From Devosia soli (GTDB lineage: Bacteria > Pseudomonadota > Alphaproteobacteria > Rhizobiales > Devosiaceae), in the NCBI RefSeq assembly GCF_000970455.1, contig NZ_LAJG01000022.1, positions 62,001-126,000 of the forward strand: a stretch of 64,000 nt of DNA. Reading direction: 5' to 3'. Position numbers and translations under genes: made by a program. Shown here one piece after another: positions 51,900 through 61,530 of the stretch (the first letter of the stretch is position 1; the number at the start of each line of letters is the position of its first letter). The notes under the pieces are model-generated. The model searched no databases and was not told the origin of the DNA. It saw nothing but the letters and a program-made list of their open reading frames with translations.

Positions 51900-53323
51900 T
51901 GCAGCAGTTCGAAACCCGGCTTTTCATCGATGGCGATTTTGTCCTAGGCGAAGGTCCGGATGAAACGGCGTTCGAGCCGGCACTCGGGACGGTTCTGGCC
52001 TCTGTGCCATCGGCCAGCGCAGCGCAGGTCGACCTCGCGGTCGAAGCCGCGGCGCGAGCCTTCAAGCGCTGGTCGAAGTCCACACCGAAGGAACGAAGCC
52101 TCGCGCTTCTAGCCATTGCCGATCGGATCGAACGGAACGCCGACACCTTGGGCCAAATAGAATCGCGCAATGCCGGCAAGCCCTTGCGCTATGCGCGGAC
52201 TGGCGAAATTGCCAATGTGGTCGATGTATTCCGCTTTTTTGCGACGGCTGCACGAAACGTGCCGGCGCCCGCTGCCGGCAATTATCGCTCATCGACCCGC
52301 ACCAGCATTGTCCGGCGCGATCCTATCGGGGTCATCGCGCAGATCGCGCCATGGAACTATCCCCTGCTCATGGCGGCCTGGAAAATCGCTCCGGCCATTG
52401 CCGCGGGCAATACGGTTGTCATCAAGCCGTCCGAGCTGACCCCGCTCAGTCTTCTGGCGCTGGCCGGAATTTTTGCCGAGGTGCTGCCGCCCGGTGTCGT
52501 CAATGTCATCTGCGGCAATGGGCCCGAGGTTGGGCAGCGGCTGATATCGCATGATCTCGTGCGGATGATTTCGCTCACCGGCGACGTGCGCACGGGCCGC
52601 GCCGTTCTGCAGGCCGCCGCCGGGCCGATGATCAAGCGCACGCATCTTGAATTGGGCGGCAAGGCGCCGGTCATCGTTGCCGCCGATGCGGACCTCGACA
52701 AACTTGTCGAGACGCTGCGCGAAGCGAGTTTCTACAACGCCGGACAGGACTGCACGGCCGCATGCCGTATCTTCGTCGAGCGCTCCATTGCCAAGACGCT
52801 GACCGACAAGCTCGAAAAGATGGTCGGGTCGCTGGTCTATGGAAAACCCGAAAGGGATGACGTCGAATTTGGTCCCCTGATCAGCGAACGCCAGCGCGAC
52901 CGCGTCGCCGGCTTTGTCGATCGCGCCCGGCGCGATGGTGACGTCATCCAGGGGACGGCGGCCGACGAGGCTGGGTTTTTCTACGCGCCGACGCTTGTCG
53001 CTGCGCCCATCGAGTCCGAAATCGTTCAGAAGGAAGTGTTCGGGCCCGTTGTCAGCCTGACGCCCTGCGATGGGCTCGACACTGCCCTCGATTGGGCCAA
53101 TGCGTCGGAATACGGCCTCGGTTCCTCGGTTTGGTCGCGCGATACGGAGACGGCGCTCAACCTTGCCAACGCGCTCGAATATGGCGTCACCTGGATCAAT
53201 ACCCATGGCGTCATGGCAACAGAAATGCCGCATGGCGGCATGAAGAATTCCGGCTATGGCTCGGACCTGTCGATGCAGTCGCTGATCGACTACACCCAGA
53301 TCCGCCACCTGATGTTCGGCTAG
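51899..53323 (+). CDS. patD: Gamma-aminobutyraldehyde dehydrogenase (aldehyde dehydrogenase family)
   Basis: A 474-residue NAD-dependent aldehyde dehydrogenase, the same length as E. coli PatD. APWNYPLLMAAWKIAPAIAAGNTVVIKPSE binds the cofactor region in two motifs; the general base is Glu in LELGGKAP and the nucleophile Cys285 in YNAGQDCTAACR. That last string is typical of PatD. It oxidises gamma-aminobutyraldehyde or its glutamylated form. It is coupled to puuD and overlaps the convergent polysaccharide gene by four bases. Confidence 0.85.
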   Translation: MQQFETRLFIDGDFVLGEGPDETAFEPALGTVLASVPSASAAQVDLAVEAAARAFKRWSKSTPKERSLALLAIADRIERNADTLGQIESRNAGKPLRYARTGEIANVVDVFRFFATAARNVPAPAAGNYRSSTRTSIVRRDPIGVIAQIAPWNYPLLMAAWKIAPAIAAGNTVVIKPSELTPLSLLALAGIFAEVLPPGVVNVICGNGPEVGQRLISHDLVRMISLTGDVRTGRAVLQAAAGPMIKRTHLELGGKAPVIVAADADLDKLVETLREASFYNAGQDCTAACRIFVERSIAKTLTDKLEKMVGSLVYGKPERDDVEFGPLISERQRDRVAGFVDRARRDGDVIQGTAADEAGFFYAPTLVAAPIESEIVQKEVFGPVVSLTPCDGLDTALDWANASEYGLGSSVWSRDTETALNLANALEYGVTWINTHGVMATEMPHGGMKNSGYGSDLSMQSLIDYTQIRHLMFG

Positions 53324-55119
53324 GCGACGCGGCTGGCCAGAGGCAGTTCCCCCGCATCGATCGTCATGTCGCAGAGCGCCGTCAAAGGCGCATTGGCGGA
53401 GGGCAGGTCCCGATCGAGTGTCAGCACGACGACGTCGTAGAGATCGGATAGCGCACCGATCAGAATGCGTACGGAGCGCGCCTGCGGATCGAACTCGGCC
53501 TGCCGGCCCCATGGAATGAGCGCTGCTTCATAAAGCCCGCTGCCGTGGATGACGTCAGCAAAGTTGGCCTTGCCGAGAGAGAGGTCGCTGATGCCCGGTG
53601 CACTGCCGCGCCGGCGCGTCGATACATCGACTAGCACCACGCGCTTGCCGAGGGACTTATAGAAGGCGAAGAGCTCGCGCGAGCGCGTCGGCACGCCGCT
53701 CGTGGTGCGAATGGCGAGGATGCGCGCGGCGCCCAGTTCGGCCATGGAACCGTCGTCGGGCGGTATCTGCAGGGGCGCAGGCATGGTCTTGGCAGGACGC
53801 GGCCTGGGCTCTGGGGGCTGAACTGGCGCGGCAGGCTCTGCGCCAAGCCAGTTTGCGCCAATGCCGATATCGGTCATGGCGGTTGTCGTCAGCCAATTGT
53901 GTTCGGTTTCGGCAGTATAGGTGGCATTCTGCGTCGCTTCAGGCTGGAGCTGTTGCTCGGGCTGCGCCGGGGGCAGCGGCGTGTCGAGAGCCGGCTCGAC
54001 CATTTGCATGTCGTCTGCCGCATCGTCCAGGTCTTCCTCGCTCGGCTTGCGCGGCCGGGTCATGACGACGAAGCCAAGCTGGCCAAGAAAGGCGAGGCTG
54101 CCAACGAGACCGAGTGCGAGATCGGTGCGAACGGCGCGTGGCAAGGGCGTCACCACCGGCTTTTGCTGCTCGGGAATGGCGCCGGTCTTTATGGTGTCGT
54201 CGGCCTTGACTTCGGCCGTCGCCGTCAGCAGTTCATCGCGCAGACCGTCCTCAAGACGGCGGGCAGCATCGCGATCGGCCACGACCATTTCGGACAGGCT
54301 TTGCACCTGGGTCGCGAGATCGGACCGCATGCGATCGACCTCTTCGTTGAGCGTGCGCATGGTCGGGTGATTGGGCAGCAGCGTGACGGACAGCTTTTGC
54401 TGTTCGGCTTCGAGTGCGGCGAGGTCATCGAGGCGCCGGCCAAGGCTCGGCATGTTCTCTGCGTCGAGCGCGAGCATCGCAAGATTGCCCTGATCAACGA
54501 GAGCCTTGATCCGTTCGGCACGCCCTTCGAGCTTGATGCGGTCTGCGAAGGCCTGATCGAGCCGCTGTTGCAGCGCCTTGATGCTGTCGGCACTCATCGG
54601 CATGGAAGCCGGCTTGACCAAGGCTGCCTCAGGCTTGGCCTCGATGGCAGATGGCATGGCCTCGGGTGGCGTTACCAGCGCCAGGTAGCTTGCCCTCGTC
54701 GCTTCCGCGATCGAGCGGGCGCGTGCGGCTGAACCTGCCGTGGCGGCCAGTTGCAGCGAGGTGCCGGTTTCCCCGGGGCGCACCATCAGGCGTTGGCGAA
54801 GAAGCGTCGTGGTGTCGAGAACACCGCCGCCATTCTGTCGGAGATCGGCAATGCTGTCGGCGGGGAGGCGCGCCACGATGTCGGCCAATTGCCCCTGGGC
54901 CAGCAGGCGATCGGCCTCGGCATCCATGGCGCTGCCGGGGGGCAGGGTCAGATCGATCCTTGCTTCAAACTTTTGCGGCAGGAACTGAATGCCGGCAAAG
55001 GTCGCGAACATGACCACGGCCGTTGCTGTGACCATGCGGGGCAAGCGCGGCACGATCGCCATCACGAGCGAACTATCGGTATCGGGTTGGTCGGCCGGGT
55101 GGGAAAGTGTGTCGGTCAT
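53320..55119 (-). CDS. Polysaccharide co-polymerase with degenerate BY-kinase-like domain
   Basis: A 599-residue Wzc/ExoP-type protein. Transmembrane segments lie near residues 28-48 and 333-352 and enclose a periplasmic coiled-coil domain with the Wzz-like plan. A proline/acidic linker (about 355-450) leads to a C-terminal domain that keeps the order of a BY-kinase (GKRVVLVDVSTRRR, GISDLSLGKANFADVIHG, YDVVVLTLDRD). Walker A is absent (TTSGVPTRSRE in place of GEGKS/T), and there is no C-terminal tyrosine cluster. Catalytic kinase activity is therefore unlikely; a scaffold role in chain-length control is inferred. It is downstream of the sugar transferase gene by 93 bases. Confidence 0.8.
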   Translation of the reverse strand: MTDTLSHPADQPDTDSSLVMAIVPRLPRMVTATAVVMFATFAGIQFLPQKFEARIDLTLPPGSAMDAEADRLLAQGQLADIVARLPADSIADLRQNGGGVLDTTTLLRQRLMVRPGETGTSLQLAATAGSAARARSIAEATRASYLALVTPPEAMPSAIEAKPEAALVKPASMPMSADSIKALQQRLDQAFADRIKLEGRAERIKALVDQGNLAMLALDAENMPSLGRRLDDLAALEAEQQKLSVTLLPNHPTMRTLNEEVDRMRSDLATQVQSLSEMVVADRDAARRLEDGLRDELLTATAEVKADDTIKTGAIPEQQKPVVTPLPRAVRTDLALGLVGSLAFLGQLGFVVMTRPRKPSEEDLDDAADDMQMVEPALDTPLPPAQPEQQLQPEATQNATYTAETEHNWLTTTAMTDIGIGANWLGAEPAAPVQPPEPRPRPAKTMPAPLQIPPDDGSMAELGAARILAIRTTSGVPTRSRELFAFYKSLGKRVVLVDVSTRRRGSAPGISDLSLGKANFADVIHGSGLYEAALIPWGRQAEFDPQARSVRILIGALSDLYDVVVLTLDRDLPSANAPLTALCDMTIDAGELPLASRVA

Positions 55120-55212
55120 CGCCTGTTCCGTTCAGGCTGATCATGCGCCAACGTGGTTAATATTCCCCAAACCCGCATGCAGAATGCGAAAAACTACGCA
55201 TCGGCCGAGGCT

Positions 55213-56628
55213 CTAGTGAGCGTTCTGCCGGGTGCGCGGGGAGAAGACGGTGAGGATGACGATCCAGATATCGAGAAGCAGCGACCAGTTTTCCGCGTAA
55301 TAAAGATCATGCAGCGTACGGGCTTCGATCTTGTCCTGCGTCGAGGTATCGCCGCGGAAGCCGTTGACCTGGGCCCAGCCAGTGATACCGGGCTTGATGC
55401 GCTGCCGCTGGGCGTAAAGTTCGAATTTGCCCGAGAGTTCGTCATCGTGCGAAATCGCGTGGGGCCGCGGCCCGACAAGGCTCATCTCGCCCTTGAGGAC
55501 ATTGATGAGTTGCGGCAGTTCATCGATGCTGGTGCGCCGGATGAAGGCGCCGATGCGCGTTACGCGCGGATCGTTCTTTTGCGCCTGGGTCATGGCATGG
55601 CCGCTTTCCATCACGCGCATGGAGCGGAACTTGTAAATCGAAAAGTTGCGTCCATTGAAACCGCGGCGTTCCTGCCGAAACAGTGCGGGCCCCGGACTTG
55701 TCGCGCGGATGGCAATAGCAACGGCGATGAGGATGGGGGAAAGCAGAAGCAGCCCGCAACTTGAGGCGAGAATATCGAACGCCCGCTTGAAGAAGCGCCC
55801 GCTGTCATTCATCGGCGCGCTCAGCAGCCGCAGCGAACTGACGGAGCCGAGTGGCACGATATCGACCAGATTGATCTTGCGGCCTTCAAGGCTCGCCTTG
55901 GGATAGAGCAGGAAATCGAGGGCAAAGGGACGGCACGGGGCGAGGAGTTGACCAATTCCGTCGAGATCATCCAGATCGCCGATGACCAGCATATTCTGGC
56001 AATTCTTCTCGACGCACGAGCGTGCAAAGTCGGCGATAAGTCGCGCAGGAGGCAGGGTGCCTCCCAGACCGTCGGGCAGAACAAAGCTCGCGACCACCTG
56101 GCCGCCTTGTTGCCAAACGCGCGGATCGGCGCGCAGGTGTTCGACAGAAGCACTGTCGCCGATGATACCGAAACGCTCCACCTGAAGTTGACCGCGCATC
56201 AGCATGCGGGCGATCTGGCGATAGATATAGACGCGGAGCACCGTCAGCACGATCGGCGTGATCAGCAGCCAGCCCCAGAACACAGGGCCGAAATCAATGT
56301 CCCATCGCGAACTACCAAGGGCGACCAGGAACCCAATGCCGGCCGCTGCAATCCAGCTGAACACGGCATGAAGAGCAAACGGCTGGCGGAAATCCGGGTA
56401 CGCGAGGAATTTCTGCGCCCTGGGCGCTGCAAGCGCGCCGTAGATCAGGCTTGCAGTGACGGCCAGCACCAGAACGATATGCGTCTGATTGGCATAAGCC
56501 AGCGTGAGGCTCAGCAAGCCTGCGACCAGGCCTTCGGCGCTACCAACAACGGCGCTCAGGGTAGTGCGCCCAGAAAGCGTGAAACGCTTCCGCCGCCGGG
56601 AGTCGGCTTGCTGTAAAGAGATGCTCAT
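55213..56628 (-). CDS. Undecaprenyl-phosphate sugar phosphotransferase (initiating, WcaJ/ExoY family)
   Basis: A 471-residue membrane enzyme that starts exopolysaccharide repeat-unit assembly by moving a sugar phosphate to undecaprenyl phosphate. Four to five N-terminal hydrophobic segments and a CoA-binding-like domain precede the re-entrant helix ([20 protein letters not shown]) and the catalytic domain, with [38 protein letters not shown] split by conserved Asp-Glu, and [11 protein letters not shown]. These are the bacterial sugar transferase signatures. Sugar probably glucose or galactose. Confidence 0.87.
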   Translation of the reverse strand: MSISLQQADSRRRKRFTLSGRTTLSAVVGSAEGLVAGLLSLTLAYANQTHIVLVLAVTASLIYGALAAPRAQKFLAYPDFRQPFALHAVFSWIAAAGIGFLVALGSSRWDIDFGPVFWGWLLITPIVLTVLRVYIYRQIARMLMRGQLQVERFGIIGDSASVEHLRADPRVWQQGGQVVASFVLPDGLGGTLPPARLIADFARSCVEKNCQNMLVIGDLDDLDGIGQLLAPCRPFALDFLLYPKASLEGRKINLVDIVPLGSVSSLRLLSAPMNDSGRFFKRAFDILASSCGLLLLSPILIAVAIAIRATSPGPALFRQERRGFNGRNFSIYKFRSMRVMESGHAMTQAQKNDPRVTRIGAFIRRTSIDELPQLINVLKGEMSLVGPRPHAISHDDELSGKFELYAQRQRIKPGITGWAQVNGFRGDTSTQDKIEARTLHDLYYAENWSLLLDIWIVILTVFSPRTRQNAH

Positions 56629-56710
56629 GTGTCAAATGCACTGGGAACCACAATTGTAGAACGCAGCAATACCATTGCCGGCCGAAAAATATCAGGCCAG
56701 AGCAAAGCTT

Positions 56711-56747
56711 AGGTTAATGGATGCAATTGGGCATGCCGCATTAACCT
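56711..56747. promoter_or_regulatory. Inverted repeat in the divergent polysaccharide region
   Basis: AGGTTAATG (56711-56719) and CATTAACCT (56739-56747) are a perfect inverted repeat, with an inner ATGC/GCAT pair (56721-56724 and 56731-56734). It lies between the divergent sugar transferase and membrane protein genes and probably binds a regulator. The TTAA elements recall CtrA-type sites, but the spacing does not fit. Confidence 0.45.
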
Positions 56748-56840
56748 CTGCGACGGAATTTGTTCAGCGTAAGTCACTTAGCAGTATTTGCGTGTGATAG
56801 ATCACTCCATGCACATCACATGGTGACCGGGGGGAATCTT

Positions 56841-58532
56841 ATGGCGTCTATTGGATGGGACGAGACACGCCCAAATCAACTCGTGCGACTCATCGGGCAT
56901 CCACTCGTCTGGCTGGCGCTTACCCTCATCCTCATCGCCTTGCTGCTGAGCCTGCCTTTATCGGCGGCGATCGGTCCGATGTATTGGGATACTTACATCT
57001 ATCTCGATGCAGCACAGCGCATCGCCATGGGGCAAATTCCCAATGTGGATTTCCAGGCTCCAGTTGGCCCCCTGGTCTACTATCTTTTTGGCTGGGGACT
57101 AGACCTATTTCCACGCGCGCAGTTGTTGTTGCTGGCGCAGTGGTGCTTCCTGGCGGTCGCCGCGCCGCTGATGGCTGTTGTCGTTGGAGACGCGGCCAAG
57201 CGCAATTATGGCCTAGCCTTCGCGCTCCTGATCCCGTTCGTGGTTTTCGCCGTCGCGCCGGTCAATTCGCTGACCTACAGCTCGTTTCCGACGCTAGACG
57301 GCTACAGCATCTACAACCGGCACGCCTCGGTCATGCTCTACGTGCTCGTGTCGGGCCTGTTGTTCGTCAAGGACGGGCGCAAGCTTGCATGGTTCTGCGC
57401 GCTTGCCATGCTGGCACTCTTCCTCACCAAGATCACAGCGTTTCTCGCCGGTGGGTTGATCGGCCTTTTCGCTCTTCTGGCGGGCCGGATCGCCCTGCGC
57501 CACGTCTTGCTGGCAGCTGTGATTTTTCTCGTGCCGCTCGCGATCAGCGAGTTCGCCGTGCACTTCGTCTCCTCCTATCTTGGCAGCATTGCGGAGCTCG
57601 TCGGTCTTAATGAGGGCGGGTGGGCCTCGCGTGTGCTCACAGTTGTGTCGGCCAAGCTCAACGTCCTCCTGCCAGTGGGTGTGATGTGCGCAATAATGGC
57701 CTGGCTCTCGTTCAGCGGTACCGAGAGCAGCGTGCGGTTCCTCGATCGGAGCTATTGGTGGCTCGGTGTCGTTACGATCGCCGGTGTTGCCTTTGAAACG
57801 CAGAATACCGGCGGCGGTCAGGAATTCATTTTCCTCTGGCCGGTGCTGCTGATGGCCTGGCCGCGCTTCCAGCGCTATGAAAAGCGTTCGCAGGCGGTGC
57901 TGTTTGCGCTCGCCGCCTTTGCCGTCGTTCCGACGATCAGCACAGTCGCGCATCGTGCCCTGCGCTCCGTCGCCGTGATGCCTACCTACGATACGCTGAA
58001 CTTGCCGATCTTGAAGAATATGGAGCAGGTCGCAGCGCGTCCGGATCATATCGACCGCGCCCAGTGGGACGTTTCGCACTATATCGACTATGCTGACGCT
58101 TACAAAAGCGTTGCCGGTGAGCCGGGGCCTAGCTGGAATTACTACACCGAACTCGACTTCCAGCTCTACTATCTCATCGATCTTGCGGCAGGAGCGCAGG
58201 CGGTCCTTGATTTCGAAGCTGCAAACAATGTGCGGCTTGGTACGCTGATGACGCTTGAATTCACCAACCCTTTGCCTTGGGTCCTTGATCGTGACGCGAC
58301 GCGGCATATCCAGATCGGGGCGGATCCATCTCGCACCATTCCGCCGATGACGGCGGAAGTCAGAGCGGCCATCGACGCAACAGATGCGGTGGTGCGTCCG
58401 AAATGCCCTGTCACATCGGGTCGCCTGGCGCTCGAAGCCATCTACAGCGAAGCGCTCAAGAACCGGCAGGTTGTTTCAATCCATCCATGCTGGGATCTGT
58501 TGCTGCGCCCTGGCCTTCTGCCGACATCGTAA
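56841..58532 (+). CDS. Multi-pass membrane protein, probable GT-C-type glycosyltransferase
   Basis: A 563-residue inner-membrane protein with about ten to eleven hydrophobic segments and a soluble C-terminal region from about residue 400. The first periplasmic loop contains MYWDTYIYLDAAQRIAMGQIP followed by DFQAPVGP, resembling the acidic catalytic loop of GT-C (PMT/GT39-like) transferases that use polyprenyl-phosphate sugars. I do not recognise a specific family. The ATG at 56841 has a GGGGGGAA site; the frame opens further upstream at 56760. It faces the sugar transferase gene and ends in a clear terminator. Confidence 0.7.
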   Translation: MASIGWDETRPNQLVRLIGHPLVWLALTLILIALLLSLPLSAAIGPMYWDTYIYLDAAQRIAMGQIPNVDFQAPVGPLVYYLFGWGLDLFPRAQLLLLAQWCFLAVAAPLMAVVVGDAAKRNYGLAFALLIPFVVFAVAPVNSLTYSSFPTLDGYSIYNRHASVMLYVLVSGLLFVKDGRKLAWFCALAMLALFLTKITAFLAGGLIGLFALLAGRIALRHVLLAAVIFLVPLAISEFAVHFVSSYLGSIAELVGLNEGGWASRVLTVVSAKLNVLLPVGVMCAIMAWLSFSGTESSVRFLDRSYWWLGVVTIAGVAFETQNTGGGQEFIFLWPVLLMAWPRFQRYEKRSQAVLFALAAFAVVPTISTVAHRALRSVAVMPTYDTLNLPILKNMEQVAARPDHIDRAQWDVSHYIDYADAYKSVAGEPGPSWNYYTELDFQLYYLIDLAAGAQAVLDFEAANNVRLGTLMTLEFTNPLPWVLDRDATRHIQIGADPSRTIPPMTAEVRAAIDATDAVVRPKCPVTSGRLALEAIYSEALKNRQVVSIHPCWDLLLRPGLLPTS

Positions 58533-58552
58533 GACCGGCACCGCATAAAGGA

Positions 58553-58581
58553 AGGGGCGGACCACGGTCCGCCCCTTTTTC
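58553..58581. terminator. Rho-independent terminator, probably bidirectional
   Basis: AAGGGGCGGACC (58553-58564) pairs perfectly with GGTCCGCCCCTT (58567-58578) and continues into a T-run (58577-58581) on the + strand. It lies between the convergent membrane protein and aminotransferase genes. Confidence 0.88.
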
Positions 58582-58597
58582 GTCGTTTGCATCGAGA

Positions 58598-60034
58598 TCA
58601 GCCGACCTGGGCCCGGACGAAGTCCGTCACGATCTTGACCACGCCGCGGGACATCACCTCGTCGAGTGCCGTGATGAACTCGTCGACGTTTTCGCGGGTA
58701 CAGATCAGCGGGGGTTCCAAGCGAATGACGTTGCGGTTGTATTCGGTGAAGGCCACGAGGACGCCGTGATCGCGGAGGAGGTGGCTGCCGATGAAGCCGG
58801 GGAGCGAGCCCTTGAGTTTATCGTCGAGCGCGGCGACGACCGGGCGGAGGACGAGCGGCAGGGTCTGCGAGAAGTCGTGGAATTCGAGGCCCACCATGAG
58901 ACCACGGCCGCGCACGTCCTTGAGGAGCGTCGGGTATTTGGCCTGAAGACCACGCAGCTTTTCGAGAAGGTAATCGCCGACCTCGGCTGAATTGTCGATC
59001 AGGCCTTCATCGTAGAGCACGTTGATGGCTTCGATCGAGGTGACCGAGGCTTCGCCAATGCCGCCGAAGGTGGCCATGGCGTGGATCATGGCGGTTTTAT
59101 TGGTGCCATAGGCCTTCATATAGACGTCGCGCTTGGCGATCATGGCGCCGACGGCTGCTTTGCCGCCGCCGAGGGATTTGGCCAAGGCGGTGACGTCGGG
59201 GACAACGCCATAATGCTCGAAGGCGTAGAATTTGCCGGTGCGGCCGAAACCGCACTGCACTTCGTCAGCGACCCAGAGGACGCCATATTTGTCGCAAAGG
59301 GCGCGGAGTTTTGTCCAGAACTCTAGGCTTGCCGTGATGATGCCGCCGCCGCCCTGGACGGTTTCGAGAACGATCGTGCCGATGGCCGGATCAGATTTGA
59401 AGACGGCTTCGATGGCATCGATATCACCGAAGGGCACGCGAACCGTGTTGTCGGTCAGCTTGAACTGGCCGCGGTAGAGGGCGCCATCGGTGATCGAGAG
59501 CACGCCCTTGGTTTTGCCGTGGAAGGAATTTTCCGCGTAGACGATCTTTGGCCGCGACGGACCGGCGGCACGCTCGGCGACCTTGATGGCCGCTTCCATG
59601 GCTTCCGAGCCCGAGGAGCCCAGAAAGACCATGTCGAGATCGCCGGGCGAGCAGGCGGCGATATTGCTGGCAAGGGCCGTCGCATATTGCGAGAGGAAGG
59701 CGATGGCGATTTCCTGGCGCTTTTCTTCGGCGAACTTTTTGCGCGCTTGAAGAATACGCGGGTGGTTGTGGCCGAAGGCGAGCGAGCCGAAGCCGCCGAA
59801 GAAGTCGAGGATCTTGCGACCGGTCTGGTCGTAATAATACATGCCCTCGGCGCGCTCGATCTTGATCTTGTGAAAGCCCAACAGCTTCATGAAGTGAAGC
59901 TGGCCGGGATTCATGTGCTGGGCGAAGAGATCGTTGATTGTCTTGATGTCGAGGGCCTTGGCGTCTTCGACGCTGAGGAGCTTTGGCTTGACCGTCTTGG
60001 TTTCTGGCAGGGGGAGGTTCATGGCACTGGACAT
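58598..60034 (-). CDS. Class III pyridoxal-phosphate aminotransferase
   Basis: A 478-residue aminotransferase of the acetylornithine/putrescine/GABA group. FLGSSGSEAMEAAIK binds the cofactor phosphate, and WVADEVQCGFGRTGKFYAFEH precedes the Schiff-base lysine (Lys286 in ALAKSLGGGK). The ATG at 60034 has a GAGGA site; a GTG 15 bases upstream is possible. It follows the epimerase gene by 11 bases in the leftward operon, which suggests it makes an amino group for a surface glycan or lipid rather than acting in amino-acid metabolism; substrate unknown. Confidence 0.8.
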   Translation of the reverse strand: MSSAMNLPLPETKTVKPKLLSVEDAKALDIKTINDLFAQHMNPGQLHFMKLLGFHKIKIERAEGMYYYDQTGRKILDFFGGFGSLAFGHNHPRILQARKKFAEEKRQEIAIAFLSQYATALASNIAACSPGDLDMVFLGSSGSEAMEAAIKVAERAAGPSRPKIVYAENSFHGKTKGVLSITDGALYRGQFKLTDNTVRVPFGDIDAIEAVFKSDPAIGTIVLETVQGGGGIITASLEFWTKLRALCDKYGVLWVADEVQCGFGRTGKFYAFEHYGVVPDVTALAKSLGGGKAAVGAMIAKRDVYMKAYGTNKTAMIHAMATFGGIGEASVTSIEAINVLYDEGLIDNSAEVGDYLLEKLRGLQAKYPTLLKDVRGRGLMVGLEFHDFSQTLPLVLRPVVAALDDKLKGSLPGFIGSHLLRDHGVLVAFTEYNRNVIRLEPPLICTRENVDEFITALDEVMSRGVVKIVTDFVRAQVG

Positions 60035-60045
60035 ATGGGTTTTCC

Positions 60046-61056
60046 TCACGCGGCCTTGGATTGAGTGATGGCGGCGGGCTCGTTGCCGGCCAGTTTCTTG
60101 CGGTATTCGGTATAGGCGGCGATGAGCATGTCTTCGTCGCGATATTGCGGGACCCAGCCGAGTTCGCGTTCGCCCTTAGAGACATCGAGAATGCACATCT
60201 CGTCGGCGATCAGATATTGCTCTGGATCCATGATCGGCATGTTGAGAAGATCAAGCAAATCGAGCGTGCGCTTGACGGCCCAGCCGGGGGTGGGGACGAG
60301 CAGCGAGCGTGAGCCGGCGTGCTTGATCAGCTTGGTGAGAAGCTGGCGCGTCGTTGGGGGATTGAGCGAGCCGAGATTATAGACTTCGTTCGGGACGCCG
60401 GCGGTAAAGGCAGCGTGCGCGGCCGAAGCGCAATCGAAGACCGAGATGAACTGATAGGGGTTTTTGCCCGAGCCGATCATGGGCACCGGCAGGCTCATGT
60501 CGATCAGCTTGAAAAGTTTGGCGAGGATGCCGAGGCGGCCTGGGCCGATGATGAGGCGGGGGCGGAACATGGTGATGTTCATGCCGCGCTGGCGCCAATC
60601 GGCGGCGAGAAGCTCGGTCTTGTATTTGGAAAGACCATATTCGCCCAGAGGAGCGCAGGGATGGTCCTCTTTTTGCGGCCAGGTATAGGTGTGGCCATAG
60701 ACCATGTCCGTCGTGAAATGGACGAGGCGATTGGCCCCGGCCGCATCCATGGCGCGGATGATGTTTTCTGTGCCGTAATAGTTCACCGGGAAGAAGAAAT
60801 CGTGGCGCTTGGCGCGCACCTGGATCGGCGAAAGCATTTTCGCCGAGAGATTATAGACCATGTCGTCGGGCTTGATCCCGAGCTCGCGGATCGAGACTTC
60901 GCTCGTCACATCGGTCTTGACGAAGCGCACGTCACGATAATGCGGCAGGTCGGATTTAACGATATCGGCGACGACTACCTCATGGCCTTCGTTGGCAAGG
61001 CGTGGCGCCAGGTGCCGCCCGACGAAACCGTCACCGCCGAAAATGATGTGTCTCAT
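60046..61056 (-). CDS. NAD-dependent epimerase/dehydratase (extended SDR)
   Basis: A 336-residue extended short-chain dehydrogenase. The cofactor motif is FGGDGFVGRHLAP (residues 5-17). The catalytic Tyr and Lys are in EYGLSKYKTE. FTTDMVYGHTYTWP carries the Ser/Thr position, and RPRLIIGPGRLG is typical of sugar-nucleotide or polyprenyl-sugar epimerases. The ATG at 61056 is used. Next to a DprE1-like oxidase it could act as the reductase/epimerase partner, though mycobacterial DprE2 is a classical rather than extended SDR. Confidence 0.8.
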   Translation of the reverse strand: MRHIIFGGDGFVGRHLAPRLANEGHEVVVADIVKSDLPHYRDVRFVKTDVTSEVSIRELGIKPDDMVYNLSAKMLSPIQVRAKRHDFFFPVNYYGTENIIRAMDAAGANRLVHFTTDMVYGHTYTWPQKEDHPCAPLGEYGLSKYKTELLAADWRQRGMNITMFRPRLIIGPGRLGILAKLFKLIDMSLPVPMIGSGKNPYQFISVFDCASAAHAAFTAGVPNEVYNLGSLNPPTTRQLLTKLIKHAGSRSLLVPTPGWAVKRTLDLLDLLNMPIMDPEQYLIADEMCILDVSKGERELGWVPQYRDEDMLIAAYTEYRKKLAGNEPAAITQSKAA

Positions 61057-61098
61057 GATCTGTCCCATTCCAAAGTGTGTTGTGTTCGTGGGTAAGGA

Positions 61099-61521
61099 TC
61101 AGGTCCGGACCTGATCGAGGCTGGCGACCGTTTCGGTCGCGTCATGATGAGCCGTTCCGCCTTGGGCGATCAGCACCGTGCCGACGCAGATGAGCGCGAT
61201 GCCGGCGATCTTGAGGGCACCCAAGTCTTCCTTGAAAACGAGCCAGGCGAAGATGGCGACGGCCACATAGGCCAGGCTGAGGAAGGGATAGGCGAAGGAG
61301 ATATCTACCTTGGAGAGCACATAAAGGTGCGAGGCCATGGAGATGACGAAGGTCGTCAGCCCGGCAAAGACCCAAGGGTTGAAGACGATCTGGAAGATGC
61401 GCAGGATGGCGGTATCGGCCGTAAAGCTGATCGACCCCATCGAACTCATGCCGGCCTTGAGCATGAGCTGGGCGGCCGCATTGGTGAAGACGGTGAAGAG
61501 GATGAAGGGAAGGTAAGCCAT
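61099..61521 (-). CDS. EamA/SMR-type small membrane protein (ArnE-like)
   Basis: A 140-residue protein with four transmembrane segments, the size of SMR transporters and of ArnE/ArnF, which flip undecaprenyl-phosphate-aminoarabinose. FTNAAAQLMLKAGM at the N-terminus and SKVDISFAYPFLSLAYV followed by FKEDLGALKIAGIALICVG are of the EamA repeat type. The soluble tail (HHDATETVASLDQV) is short. In this operon a lipid-linked sugar flippase role is more likely than drug export; inference from context. Confidence 0.78.
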   Translation of the reverse strand: MAYLPFILFTVFTNAAAQLMLKAGMSSMGSISFTADTAILRIFQIVFNPWVFAGLTTFVISMASHLYVLSKVDISFAYPFLSLAYVAVAIFAWLVFKEDLGALKIAGIALICVGTVLIAQGGTAHHDATETVASLDQVRT

Positions 61522-61530
61522 TTTTGTCCT

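Noticed and set aside
58598-60034. Aminotransferase as putrescine aminotransferase of the puu locus
   Set aside because: It lies 5 kb from the puu genes, on the other side of polysaccharide genes, and is in an operon with the epimerase and DprE1-like genes.
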